NCBI GenBank assembly: GCA_015679605.1
Contig: JAAAVE010000062.1
Coordinates: 316-36,905, forward strand
Source of the DNA: Podila epigama
Lineage: Eukaryota > Mortierellomycota > Mortierellomycetes > Mortierellales > Mortierellaceae
Length of the DNA: 36,590 bases
Reading direction: 5' to 3'
Position 1 is the first letter of the stretch; each line of letters begins with the position of its first letter. This document shows, piece after piece, positions 20,610 to 32,160 of the stretch. The position numbers and the translations under genes are program-made. The notes under the pieces are model-generated. The model had not been told where the DNA came from. It saw only the letters and a list, made by a program, of their open reading frames with translations, and made no database searches.

Positions 20610-22491
20610 ATGTCAAGCATGGGCACTGATGACCAATGGCACTTTCGCAGGGAAGATCTCTACAGGACTCCTTCGGCAGTTTGCAATGTGTCATACCGTG
20701 AAGAGAAGGAGAACCGTTCAAAAGGCGTATTGTTCATCATTACAGTTGGAATGCACTTGAAGCTGTAAGTCATTATAATGTCCGAGTCCCAGTTTTTAAA
20801 TCGCATTATTGCACATGGTACCTTTTTCCCTGGATTTTCTTGAGTGTTCATTATTCATTTTTTGTCACTTTTACCTTTTTGCCATCCATGTAGGCCACAG
20901 TTGACTATTGCTACAGCAGCACTTTTCTTTCATCGGTTTTACATGAGGCGTTCATTCACACAACACAAGTTCTATGCAAGTGAACATGAAGCTTGGCTAT
21001 GGTGTTTGGACATGTTTGTAGGAAAAAGACAGAAATGACATGTTTGACAATTATTATTTACAAATATTTCTTCTTCTTGTGGGACTATAGGATGTTGGAG
21101 CGACGTGTCTCTATCTCGCCAGCAAAACTGAAGAATCGACACGAAAATTCAAGGATGTGATTGTTGCGTGCGCTCAAAAGGCGGCCAAGAAGGATACACC
21201 CTTGGACGACAACTCAAAGGCAAGAAAGTGCAGACGATCTTGACATTGATCGTTCATGTTGACAAAGGATTTATTGGAAATTGGGATATTCAACAAGGAG
21301 AAACTAACATTTTTTTGCATGGATAGGAGTATCGCCTGTGGAAAGATACGATCGTGTACACGGAAGAGGTCTTGCTGGAGACATTGTGCTTTGAGCTGAC
21401 GGTGGATCACCCATACCGTTACCTGCTTGCGCTGTTTGAGGAGCATTGGACCAAGGATCACCATCGTAAGGATTATGATACATTTCTGTTATTTCTTTCT
21501 TGACAGGGAAGGAAAAAGATGGATTATTGTTGTGAACAATATTATGTTGCGAAATCTTTTTCTTTTTTGAGGAAGAAAGAGGAAAGAAACAAGAACGCCT
21601 AAAGAATGGCTCTTGACCTTTTTTTTTCTCTCATCCTTTTGTTCACCAGTTGGACGAAAGCTGAAGCAAGTTGCATGGGCCTTTATAAATGACAGGTAAT
21701 ATTCAATGGAGGATTATGTGTTTTTTTCTGGAACTTTATATCATTTGCTCCGCAGACTAACCATTCTCTTTATTTATTTATTTTTTTCTTGTTAGCTTGC
21801 GCACAACTCTTTGTTTGATCCACCCGCCAAAGTTGATTGCGGTTTCTGCGGTGTACATAGCTGGAAAATATTTGGAAGAGAACTTGAACGAGTGCTTTGG
21901 CGATGTATGGCGGGAGCTGTATGAGCCTGATCATTTTGACATTCAAGGTAAATGAACATGTTGTGATGTATTCCTTATAATGACGAGTCCAAAGGGAAAA
22001 AAAAGAAGACGAGAAGACGATGGTGATGAATAAGAAGAGGATCAAACGAAGAAACTGATATCCATACATTGTCTCCATCTTTCTTTTTCATGTATTTCAA
22101 AGAAATCGCCAACGAGATTCTCGACCAGTATATTCTGGCAACCCCTCGGAACGGAAGATCGTATGAAAAGGTAAGAAGAGTTTTGTCTAGGAGCTATGTT
22201 CTGACATGGACGGAAGACATATGAGGAAGTGTGTTGTTACCTTGATTAGAAGGTTTGTTTGTTTGTTTACACTGTATGAATGCATTAATGCTTACCCTAA
22301 TTTTGTGTATGTGTATGTTTGTTTGCGTGCGTGTGCTTGTGTAGATGCTACCTGGATCGAAGCCTGGCTCAGAGTACCAGGAGAACAACACACCAGCGTA
22401 CTCGGGGTATTTGAACAGTCCTGCTAAACTCACGACGCCTGCCTACAGTGGAGACACCCCAACGGCGCATGGCGATCGATCGCAGCCATAA
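20610..22491 (+). CDS. pch1: Pch1-like (cyclin T/K family) P-TEFb cyclin with two GC-AG introns (8 exons)
   Basis: Exons 20610-20764, 20894-20975, 21091-21219, 21327-21465, 21650-21695, 21796-21947, 22103-22170 and 22345-22491 give 305 aa. The family partners Cdk9-type kinases that phosphorylate RNA polymerase II and elongation factors in the nucleus. The cyclin box spans about residues 40-240: RSKGVLFIITVGMHLKLPQL, ATAALFFHRFYMRRSF, DVGATCLYLASKTEESTRKFKD, then KEYRLWKDTIVYTEEVLLETL and CFELTVDHPYRYLL. The second cyclin fold contains KQVAWAFINDSLRTTLCLIHPPKLIAVSAVYIAGK. The N-terminus (WHFRREDLYRTPSA) matches the W-x-F-x-x-x-x-L-x-x-TPS opener of this group. Introns 20976-21090 and 21220-21326 begin with GC (GCAAGT, GCAAGA); only these joins keep the cyclin box intact. 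The Ser/Pro/Tyr-rich tail is short. A Ctk2- or cyclin L-type assignment is less likely. Confidence 0.9.
20976..21090 (+). other. GC-AG intron 2 of the cyclin gene
   Basis: The exon ends ...AAG TTC TAT and the intron starts GCAAGT, matching the GC-donor consensus from position +1 to +6. It ends ACTATAG. Joining here gives HKFYDVGATCLYLASK. The nearest GT donor (20980, four bases on) shifts the frame and meets a stop after about 13 codons of the next exon. Confidence 0.8.
21220..21326 (+). other. GC-AG intron 3 of the cyclin gene
   Basis: The exon ends ...TCA AAG and the intron starts GCAAGA, with the AG|GC context expected of GC donors. It ends GGATAG. The join gives DDNSKEYRLWKD, as in Pch1-type cyclins. 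The nearest GT (21228) is out of frame. Confidence 0.8.
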
Positions 22492-23511
22492 GTCATTGCC
22501 CTTTTGGCGACTGGATCGATTTAGGGGACCCCTATTCTTCTTTGAACAGACAACAAATGAATGTTTGAACTACACTCGCCTCGACACCCACCTGACGTGC
22601 ATCCTGACACTCACTGTCAAGGAAACTTTTTTTTCCACTCTTTGCTGATAAAGGACAAAGATGGGGATACAGACACTAACAGGGTCAGGAGTAAAAAACG
22701 AAGAAAAACAATGAAAAGAAAAAGAAAAAAAGCAGTTATGTATGTTTAAAGATGAGGCAAAATGTTTTGCGTTTTATGGTGTAGACAGTCGTCCCAACAA
22801 GTCGTCTGTGCAGTCGTGTTGACAGGAACAAAAGGAACAACAGGAGGGTACAGGGACAATGGAAGAAGAAGACGCGAAAAGAAGACAAAAGAAGAAAGGA
22901 AAAGGAACGAATGATTCACGGGTCAACAAACGAGTGGAGGTTCTTTCTCCTTTCCATTGTGTGTGTTTATGTGTCTGTGTGTATCCTTCCATTTACGTTG
23001 GTCTGGACAGTGTTTTTCTTCATGGTGACAAGTGAAGAAGAGTGTACATGCAAACGAGGAAGAGTGACGGTGTAAAAGATATGGCCTTTTGTCAATGGTG
23101 AATAGGTCTTTGTATGTGAATGTGTATGTGAATGTTCGTGTTTTGTAATGGTGTGTAACAATGGTCTATTGGACTATGGCTTTTTTTTTTTCTCCTTCTG
23201 TTGCCTTGAAATAAAATGGCCCAAAACTTCTTTTTTTTGAACCATTCCATTTCTATCATTCTCTTTTTTCTTTCTTCATCTCCATCCCCATCTCCATCCC
23301 CATCTCCATTCTACTCATCTCATTCTCTCTCGCTCTATTTATCTATCTATCAATCAGTCTATCAGTCTATCATTCTTCTCTAATTCATCCATCCCTGCCG
23401 GGTTACTCTGTAACTTTCACTCACTCATTCATACCGCATCACACCACAACACAACGCAACACAACGCAACACATCGCATCACATCACATCACATCATATT
23501 CCAACCACCTC
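22492..23511. other. 1-kb intergenic region between cyclin and kinase genes
   Basis: The first ~700 nt are mixed sequence with purine-rich stretches (22690-22735, 22855-22910). An AATAAA at 23210-23215 is a distant possible cyclin polyadenylation signal. From 23220 on the DNA is pyrimidine-rich with CATCTCCATCCC repeats (23278-23310), CTAT repeats (about 23337-23372) and ACATC/CAACG repeats (about 23443-23497), ending at the kinase ATG. The latter part looks like promoter and 5' leader. No gene is seen. Confidence 0.55.
23278..23310. repeat. 12-bp CATCTCCATCCC tandem repeat
   Basis: Nearly three copies of a pyrimidine-rich 12-mer in the region upstream of the kinase gene. Confidence 0.8.
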
Positions 23512-26500
23512 ATGTCGAGCAAAAGGATCGTGACTGGAGACACCATCCGTGCCAGCCAGCTCTTCACTCGGCAAGAGCTGGTCGGCCGAGGTGCCTATGG
23601 TTCCGTCTACAAAGGGTAATGCCCTGGATGCATGCTCGCCTTTTTTGTCTGCCTGTCATATCTTTTTACATTGTCACCCATTCTACGTCGCATTGTCGCA
23701 TGGACGTGTGATGTCCATTGCAGAGACACATCCAGCTTTCAACTCGAGTCACAGACAGACGTATTCAATGTTTCCTAACAACTTATCTACCTATTATCTC
23801 TCTACCTGTCTACCAACCTCTGTACAATACCTCGCACACGCACACGCACTCACACACGCATACGCACGCACTCGCTCGTGCACACACACACACACACACA
23901 CAAACACAAATACACACAAACACAAATACACACCTTTACACACATGTAACACGACAACTCTTATTCAACTAGAGTAGAGAACTCGACACAACAGGTTGTT
24001 GCAATCAAGGTCCTCAATCTCGACACAGAAGAAGAAGACGTGTCCGATATCCAACGTGAGATTGCTACACTCTCTCAACTCAAAAACTGCGACTCACAAA
24101 ACATCACACGTTACCATGGCAGTTTTCTGAATGGCACAAAGCTATGGATCGTCATGGATTATGCTGCCGGTGGAAGTATTCGATCATTGGTATGGATCTC
24201 TCTCACACACTCACACACACTCTTTTCTTTGTTTCGTTGTGTTGTTTTTTGTTTTTGTTTTCTTTACTTTTTGCATTGTCATATTGTCGTATTGTCGTTT
24301 TTATCGAGCCCAAACAAATTAACCCCATGGACGGAGGAGAGAAGGGGGATGGATAGATGGATGGATGTTGACTCCTGTTTTCAATATATATTGCACATAT
24401 CATGTACATGTTGCAATTGCATTGACCTATCCTTTTTTTTTTATATTAATATTCTTTTTTCTTTCATCCACCCATGAATGGATGAATGGCTTTCAATCAA
24501 ATCCAACTCGAAATGAACAGCTTCGGATGGGCAAGATCGAGGAGAAATGTATAGCGGTCATTGCTCGAGAGGTCCTTCAAGCACTCGGCTATCTGCACAA
24601 ACATGGGATTATCCATCGAGACATCAAAGGTACGTTCACCGTTCTTTCTAGAGTAAAAGGAGTGAAAGGGTCTCAAGGAGCAGGAGGAGGAAAGGGGGTA
24701 GGACGAAAGTGACGACCCCTCACTTCACTTCACCTTCACTTTCACTCTATAATTTATCCTACAGATCAAAACTACTTGTTACTGACATTCACCCTTTTTT
24801 TGTCTTCTTTTTCCTTTGTTCTACATCTGACGCGATGTACCCTACCTTTGTATAATATCCCCCATTCTCCAAAATGGATATTTGTCGATCGGGGATGGAC
24901 AAACTTGTTTGCGTTGCATGGCTCATGCATCGGCTACATTGCTCTCATTTCTTTCTCCAACAGCCGCCAACATCCTGCTGACAGACGAGGGTCGAGTGCA
25001 GCTATGTGACTTTGGTGTGGCTGGACAGGTGACGATGAACTCGCTCAAGAGAAACTCTTTTGTCGGAACACCATATTGGATGGCACCAGAGGTCATCAAG
25101 GAAGGACAGACATATGACTACAAGGTACAAACAACATACCAGATAATAATAATGACAATCAAACAAACAAAAAATCCCAAGGTGGATGCATGGATGGCTT
25201 CTTTTTCATTTCACATTGGGCGCGTATCCCTTTTTTGTTTGGAATACAGTCTCCCCATTGAACAAGAACAAGAACAGTAATCGTCTTCTCCCCTTTTTTA
25301 TACTTAGGCGGATATTTGGTCTTTTGGAATCACGATATACGAGATTGCAACAGGGAACCCACCCTTTGCAGACCAGGATCCTATGAGAGCCGTCACCCTC
25401 ATCCCAAAGTCAAAGCCAGCGCAACTGGAAGGAGACTGGTCTCCAGCATTGAAGGAGTTTGTTGCACTTTGCCTGCATGAGGAACCAAGCAAGGTGAGGA
25501 TTGGTCAATGGTCAATCGTTCAATTGTAACCAAGTACTTTTTATTTTCATTTCGTCCTCGTTATTAACATCCCGTCTCCTTTGACTTTTAAACATTGGCA
25601 CTTAGCGACCATCGGCAGAGGACCTTTTGAAGACAAAGTGGATCAAGAATACCTCCAAAAACTCTGTCGCTCTTCTAAAGGATTTGGTATCACGATATGA
25701 AATATTCAAACGCGACACTTCGGTTCAAAAGGATGATACCAACAGGTACAATCATGTCCAGTCTATGTGCAATGCATGGATACATATATTTCCTCATGGT
25801 GCAAATAACACATGCTTTCAGGACGCATTTGCTCTTGTTACCAGGACAACGTATTGCACGGCAATTGTCAGATTGTATCGTGAATCCTATCAGAATTCGA
25901 TAGTAAACAGGAACGACGGACTTAACCTCTCTTCCCTTTTTTCTCGTTCTCTTCTTATCTTGCTTCGTCTCTCTATGGCCAAATAGCGAAATTGACATTG
26001 ACCATGAGCTGGAAAACTTTGACATGGAGGTGGATCCAGACGCATGGAGGTTTGATGTAAGTAGACCCGCCACCTTCTTTATTTATTCATCGTAACATCG
26101 TTTGCATGTTCAAGTGCAATAAGCTAACCTTGGCTAGCGTTGACTTGCATCATACCCATTAGACTGCCAAGACACTACCAGGCGTTACGCCCTCCAGGGC
26201 GTCAAGCATAAGCCGGCCGTCTTTGGACTCCAAGAGTGACAGTCGTAGTCCGATTTTGTCAACTCAGGACAGTGGCGTGGCTATCCAAGGGCGTGGAATC
26301 CAGCCTTCATCGCGATCGATCAATTCACCACCACTCTCATCCTCAACATCTCCAACTATCAAAGCAAAGTCAGGGACACCTACATCGCCCAGCAATTCGT
26401 CAGCACAGGTTAAACAGATAATTTCTCAACAACAGCAGCATCAGCAGCAGCAGCAGCAGCATCTTCAACAACAACAGCAGCAGCAACAGCAACAACCACA

Positions 26501-29500
26501 GAAACAACCACAAGCTCCAATCTCATTAGAATCACATCCTCTTTTACGACTCTTTATGAACCATGGCAGCTCTAGCGAAGAAGACATCTCAAATCCGCAC
26601 ATGGTGCCTCCGCCGCAAGCTCTACAGTTGACATCGGCGCCAATCAGTCTGACGATCCCCAACATTGAGGAAATCACACATGCTCGCCTCGCCTCGAGAT
26701 CGCCTGTACCTGGAGGCAGCGAGTCCAATTCATCTTTTTCGGCCTCTTCATCCTCGCAATCACACAACTATCCACCGTCACACCATCCTTCGTCTGCGCG
26801 CCATACAGAATCTTCATCCAGGAGTCCCTTTGGATTCAACATCTCCAAGCCTTTCCGGTTCGACCGTCGGCCGTCTGCACCTGTTCTCATGAGCTCGAGT
26901 CCTGGACCAGACTATCCCTTCCACAACAACGCCATGGGTCGGGTCATGCCCGGCCACTCGCCCTTGACTTCACCACGGGCCGTAGCACCACCCCATCCAT
27001 CCTCATTATTGTCCAACATGCACCTCCGGCAGGATTCTCACGAACCAGAAGGCTCTCACTCTCAACTGACTCCTCCGGTTAAACCCAACAGTCACGAGAT
27101 TGTCGTGCCGAGTCCATTACAAGGACTTTTACAACACTCGAGGCCTTCCTCGACACCCTCTTCACCGGCGATACAGCCGACAGCGACCATGGCATCGAGT
27201 AGTTCAGGGAACGGTCATGGGTCTGGTGGTGGTGCTAATGTTTCTGGTTTAACACGGGATCTTGCGCGACTCTATGGACCTCGTTCTTCACCCACCATAC
27301 CATCCACTGCAACGACTCAGACTTTGCAGCCGGTTCAACCTCAGTCGCATCCACAGCAACAGCAGCAGCAGCAGCAACAGCAACCTCCACCTCCTCCTCA
27401 GCAACAGCAGCAGCAACAGCAACAATTGCCACGTCTTCCGCAACAACCACAACAAGATACCCGGGGAAGTCTTCCTCCATCTATCCCTCATAGAAAGGCT
27501 AGTTTGGACTTTTCACATTCAGAACGCTATTCTCACCTGCGACCTTCATTGCCGATGCGGCCACCCAGTGCAGCAACGATGAGGAGTTCTACGTTCCATG
27601 GCACAGACACTGTGTTTAGTGAGAACCATACACTTTCAAACGGAGGTCCATCCATGGCCGCCTTGAACCTGCAACCTATCAATATTAACGAAGAGAAACT
27701 CCCTCCGTTTGGACATTCTCCGGCGCATTTAAAGATGTTGAATGTCACGTCTGATTCTGGGATGCCAAGTAGTAACTACAACGGTACTGTCCATAGAGGC
27801 AGTGTCAGTACCACAAATAGTGATCGGGATGGATTGTCACCAGCATCAAGCGTCCATAGCGATCAGACATTTGGACAGATGAACATGCCTTCGTCATCGA
27901 CGTCATCTGTTAATTCTGGGTCGTTACCCAATTCTGGGATGCCTGTGATGGCTAGACCCGGGTTACGTACCGTGGGGTCAAGTGAGAATTTTGCACGGAG
28001 GATTCGATCGGCCAGTATGCTGCGACGAACGGATGATTCGGAAGGGTCCTCTAAAGCAGGATTACAATCCAACCGGCCTCTACCAGGATCCAATGTGAAT
28101 GCTTCGCAACAGCAACAACAGCAGCAGCAACAGCAACAGCCTCAGCAGACACAACAACAGCAACAACAGCAGCAGCAACAACAGACACAGCAGGCACAGC
28201 AAACACAACAACAACAGCAACAACAGCAGCAACAAGGACCCTTCCAGACACAGCAATATTCATTCGGATCCCATGAACCAAGTCCCACGGACATCAGCCG
28301 ATACCGAAGAGCGAGCTCCCCCCGTCGTCGCAGTATCAGTATGACCAATCTAAATGGCAACATGTCCGTCATCATGATCCCTCCTAAAAAGGTAAGAACC
28401 ATGATAAACATGGGTAAAGGAAATGAACGGAACGCTTCAAACATGAAGAATTACGGCTATTTTTCCCTTTAAATTATGGGAAGGATTTTTTTTTTTATTT
28501 GTTGGATCGTCATGCAATGCAGCCGTTTGAACGTTACGGCTTTTTTTGTATATCGTGTCTTTATCACATTCCTTGGCATGTCGTCGTAGTTTTTTGTCCA
28601 TCCTCACTCTCACCCTACTCATCCACCCGACATGCTCACTCACTCACTCACTCACTTACTTACTCACATTCTTACTCTCTTACTCTCTACTACTACTATT
28701 ATTATTACTACTACTCTGAACCAACTTCTCTCGACCACATCCAATTCATCTCTAACGCGTGGTGTCTCTTCTGTTCAAAAAAAAAATACCTCGTTGTATA
28801 AAAACGTCAGACGGCCGTGGATGATTACGCACCCAATCCGCTTCTCTTGCCGCCATCACCCTCCACCACGCGCTTTATTGCACCTTCGTCCATGAACGTG
28901 TCCACCTTGTCCTCCAGTCCCTTGCGGCCAGCTCTGCATTCTATGGCATCCTCATCGTCACTCTCATCGTCCTTTGGCAGTGTCTCGGAGAATCATCATA
29001 CCAATCTCAATGGAAGCAGCAGCCATCTGTCAAGACAGGCCCTTCACCATGGATCCTTGTCCAACCAAGGCGCATCCTCCTCTATTCCCATCGCACATGG
29101 TGCCTCAAATTCACCGTCAGTACATCCTCAGGTGACGAACCATGGCTCTCACAACCATAATGGATACACAAACAGTGCAGGAGGACCTTTGACAGGAAAG
29201 TCTTTGGTATCAGCGTCAGCATCAGGGAATGCGAGCCCATCACCATTTTTGGGAGGCAATTACCAGTATTCGACCAACCAGCAAGCTTCGTCTCTTGTGT
29301 CCCATGATCATATCAACCATGGAAACAACCCCATCAATGGTGTCAGTTCAACAACGACAAGCAGTACGCATAGTAATGGTACTCTCCATCCACTCCACTC
29401 AGATAACCAACATGGCCACCACTCTTTGGTGAATGGTCAAAGTTACTCGCACTATCAACATCATCCACAGCATCCTGCTCAACACTCGCATCATCAGCAA

Positions 29501-29731
29501 CCTCACCACCACCCTTCACAACAACAGCAACAACAGACACATTCTGCACACGGCTCTCATAGCATGATGGCTCTCCACACGCTGATGATAACACCGGAAG
29601 CAAGACCATTGCAGATGGATGCACTCCGTCGGAACGATGATCTCTTTGAAGAGCTCCAATTGACCGTCAACGACCTTTCTCAATGGCTTGAAGTGTTTGA
29701 AACTGGGATTAAGAGTGTGCGGTCATCGTAA
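23512..29731 (+). CDS. nak1: Nak1/Kic1-like Ste20-family (GCK) protein kinase with polyQ-rich tail (9 exons)
   Basis: Exons 23512-23615, 23973-24189, 24521-24629, 24964-25124, 25308-25493, 25606-25745, 25987-26056, 26163-28391 and 28811-29731 give 1378 aa. The kinase domain (about 19-273) has [11 protein letters not shown] (25-35), catalytic Lys47 in VAIK, HRDIKAANILL (139-149), DFG at 159-161 and GTPYWMAPE at 178-186, the Ste20-group signature. All catalytic residues are intact. The following helix [20 protein letters not shown] resembles the segment after the kinase domain in Nak1/Kic1/Sid1 and MST3-type kinases. In yeasts these act in the RAM/MOR network controlling polarity and cell separation. 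The remaining ~1000 residues are disordered Ser/Pro/His-rich sequence with three long polyglutamine blocks encoded at about 26427-26515, 27351-27450 and 28108-28233, and a shorter fourth near 29515. The extreme C-terminus ([23 protein letters not shown]) is helical and looks conserved, perhaps a partner-binding site. Confidence 0.92.
23880..23938. repeat. (CA)n / CACAAACACAAATA repeats in kinase intron 1
   Basis: A CA-dinucleotide tract and related hexamers lie close to the acceptor of the 357-nt first intron. Confidence 0.85.
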
Positions 29732-30000
29732 ATATTAATTAATATGTAGTCCTTTTCTTTCATTTCTCACTTTCATTTCTCGTTCCATTTTTGTTTCATT
29801 ATGTGCACTATCTCCTCCTCATTGTAACATACACACCTTTCTTTTCACCAACCCTCTCATAATCATCTTTTCTTCAGTCAACACGCATCCTCCAAAAAGT
29901 GAATGAAATCTTTCATCTCACCCTTACGTTTTTTTTTTTCCTTGACATGTAAAATTTGATATGCACTCTGAATGGACCTGTCCAAGTTGTTATTTTTTTT
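29732..30000. other. Convergent 3' spacer of kinase and Abitram-like genes, with an AT palindrome
   Basis: Directly after the kinase stop codon lies the perfect palindrome ATATTAATTAATAT (29732-29745). The rest is CT- and T-rich. The 269 nt must hold both 3' ends; no clear AATAAA is seen. Confidence 0.5.
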
Positions 30001-31162
30001 TCATTCGAGCATGGGTTTGGGAAGTTCTGTGGCCAAGTCTTTGAGAGCTATCTCGGACTTGTCAACTTTTGGTCGGATCACTGCAATGTATCCATGCGTC
30101 GAGGCCTAGGATAAAAAAAAAGTAAACAAAAGAGTGAGCAAAAAGAAAAGGCGTGCGCATTGGAATACATAACAGAAAAAAAAAGACAACGAGTTCCCTC
30201 TTCCTCTTCCTGTGGTGGTTGTGTTACCTTGTCCAGCATGGTCTCGATGACTTCAGGATCGTTGATAATGTCGACACCCCGACGAACGAGACGTTCGTTC
30301 AGTTCCATGACGTTTCCATTGATCGAGGCTCTGATCACAAACATGACGCGTGTAGGATCGATTGATTTCTTGGGTTTGATTGTTTTGTTGGACGACGTTG
30401 ACGTGTCATTGCTAGTAGAGTCTTCTGAAGGAGATGCTGTGGATGGCTCTGTCTCTGTCTCTGTCTCTGTCTCTGTCTCTGTTGATGATGATAATGCCTG
30501 TTCTTGTTCAGGTTGCGATTCCGGTTCTAGATCTTTGGCTTCAATCTTGAGGACAACTGTCTCTGGGTTGCATGATGGAGGTGGGCACTTTTTTGTGTTG
30601 GCGGGCATGTCTGTTGGCTGAGGAAGAGCAGCGACGATCTTGTTGTCAAAACGCATGTTCAAGACTTTGTACCGATGTCTCTGTGCTAGCAGAGGATGTG
30701 TCGACGCCAATCCGATAATGCATAGCCTAGATTTTTTTAAGGGACACGTGTGTGTAAAGTGAGAGTGAGTCCATGATTATTCTTTTTTCTTTTGCCTCAA
30801 ATCCTAGATCAATCATTGTGCTCTTCACACTTTCTTGGATGAGAGTCGTACTTGTTGGGAGACTGGTAAACGTATTGATCGCCACGCTTGACTTCGAGCG
30901 ATGTCTGCATATCGATGATTGGATCACTACTCTTGAGTTCTTTTCCGCCTACAAACAGTAAAATAAAAAAAAAGTAAATAACATGGAAAAATGGAGCAAA
31001 AACGTTGTAGAATAAAAGAAAAACGTGACATGACTTACTTGTGCTTAGAAAGTATTGTTTGGTATAATAACGGGAGAGATATGCGGAGGGGTCATTATTC
31101 CAGTGCTGGGTCTCTTCCTTGTACTGTGTGAGGTCGTAAACAATGGGTGCGTGTTCATCCAT
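30001..31162 (-). CDS. ABITRAM: Abitram (Simiate/FAM206A) homologue (4 exons)
   Basis: Exons 31162-31039, 30948-30852, 30726-30228 and 30105-30001 give 274 aa. Landmarks shared with animal Abitram are the N-terminal SRYYTKQYF, the NKLCIIGLASTHPLL segment (in animals N-R-I-C-V-I-x-L-A-x-S-H-P), ASINGNVMELNERLV, and the C-terminal ASTHGYIAVIRPK. Each splice junction restores one of these: the Lys before LCIIG spans intron 2, and intron 3 ends just before ASTHGYIAVIRPK. In mammals the protein is reported as a small actin-binding and nuclear-speckle protein with a lipoyl/single-hybrid-type fold; its role in fungi is unknown to me. The fungal protein carries a ~60-residue insertion of low-complexity acidic sequence, including an ETETETETE run from a TCTGTC repeat at about 30449-30482. 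The gene converges on the kinase gene and is divergent from the receptor. Confidence 0.85.
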
Positions 31163-31838
31163 CTTTGTTGCTTTTGAATTGAATGAATGGAATGGAATGC
31201 AATGGTGTTGTGTGCTTGTAGTGGTGGAAGAAGAAGAAGAGAGAAAAAGAGAAAGGGCTAATAATCCAAATAAAACAAGCAAGTCACAATAGTTCAAGAG
31301 GACTAGCTCACGTGAGTTGAGTTAAGTTCTCCACGCACCTTGGGGTTTGTGCGCACGACCATGGCGGTCATTTTGATTGACGTTCCTTGTCCCATTCTGA
31401 GTGACAGGCCACAAATAGTCACCATATTGTTCTATGGTTCTACGGCATGTGTTTTTGACTGTCCAAACACAGCACCGACATAACATGGCGCGGAATGTAG
31501 AAGACAACCACGAGTCGATTTTTATGAGCATCATAACAAGAGAGACACGACGTACGTGTTGCACGCGCTTGCTATGCACGAGAAGATATGGTCGACCATC
31601 TCAATGGCTCCTGTGTTGAGAAGGAAAAGCCCAGCAGGTCAACACCTCAGTCTGGAGGCTGTTCTTTATCTTAAATTGTCCGCCATTGCTCACCATTCCA
31701 ACAGTCTACTTAGTTTGTACCCACAACGCACGACGACCGAGGCATGACATTTGAGTTGGAAGAGAAAAGAAGACACATGAGGGGGAGGGCGTGGGGATGT
31801 TTGTTTGTGTGTACAGTACCTGTGTAATGTGTACATTC

Positions 31839-31859
31839 GTGTGTGTGTGTGTGTGTGTG
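31839..31859. repeat. (GT)n microsatellite
   Basis: About ten GT units in non-coding DNA. Confidence 0.85.
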
Positions 31860-32129
31860 CACCTTCATTTGTGTTCAATAATTTTTCGAACAACAGGAAC
31901 GCCCAGTTGATGAGCAGCATTGGATTGAACCTGTTCGCATGCAAGGCATGACAAAACATGCACAAAAAAAAAAAAAGTAATGCATGCATATTTACAACGG
32001 TGGTTGTCTTGTTTGTTGTTGCTCCTTCTCCTCTGTTTGCCCACACACCCCATTGACATGGCTGTTCATGTCTTCGTGTGTGTGTGCATGCTTCTTGTGT
32101 TGTGTGCATGCTTGTTGTGTTAATGAATG

Positions 32130-32160
32130 TGTTGTGTTGTGTTGTGTTGTGTTGTGTTGT
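32130..32160. repeat. (GTTGT)n pentanucleotide microsatellite
   Basis: About six tandem copies in the spacer upstream of the receptor gene. Confidence 0.85.

Noticed and set aside
20976-21090. Alternative exon 2 end at the GTAGGA donor near 21017, which is also in phase
   Set aside because: It would insert 14 unconserved residues (ASEHEAWLWCLDMF) into the cyclin box, whereas the GC donor gives an uninterrupted match to the family. It remains the main alternative to test.
27235-27491. Minus-strand Ala/Val- and Leu-rich open frames inside the kinase gene
   Set aside because: They are the antisense frames of a polyglutamine tract (CAG/CAA read in reverse).
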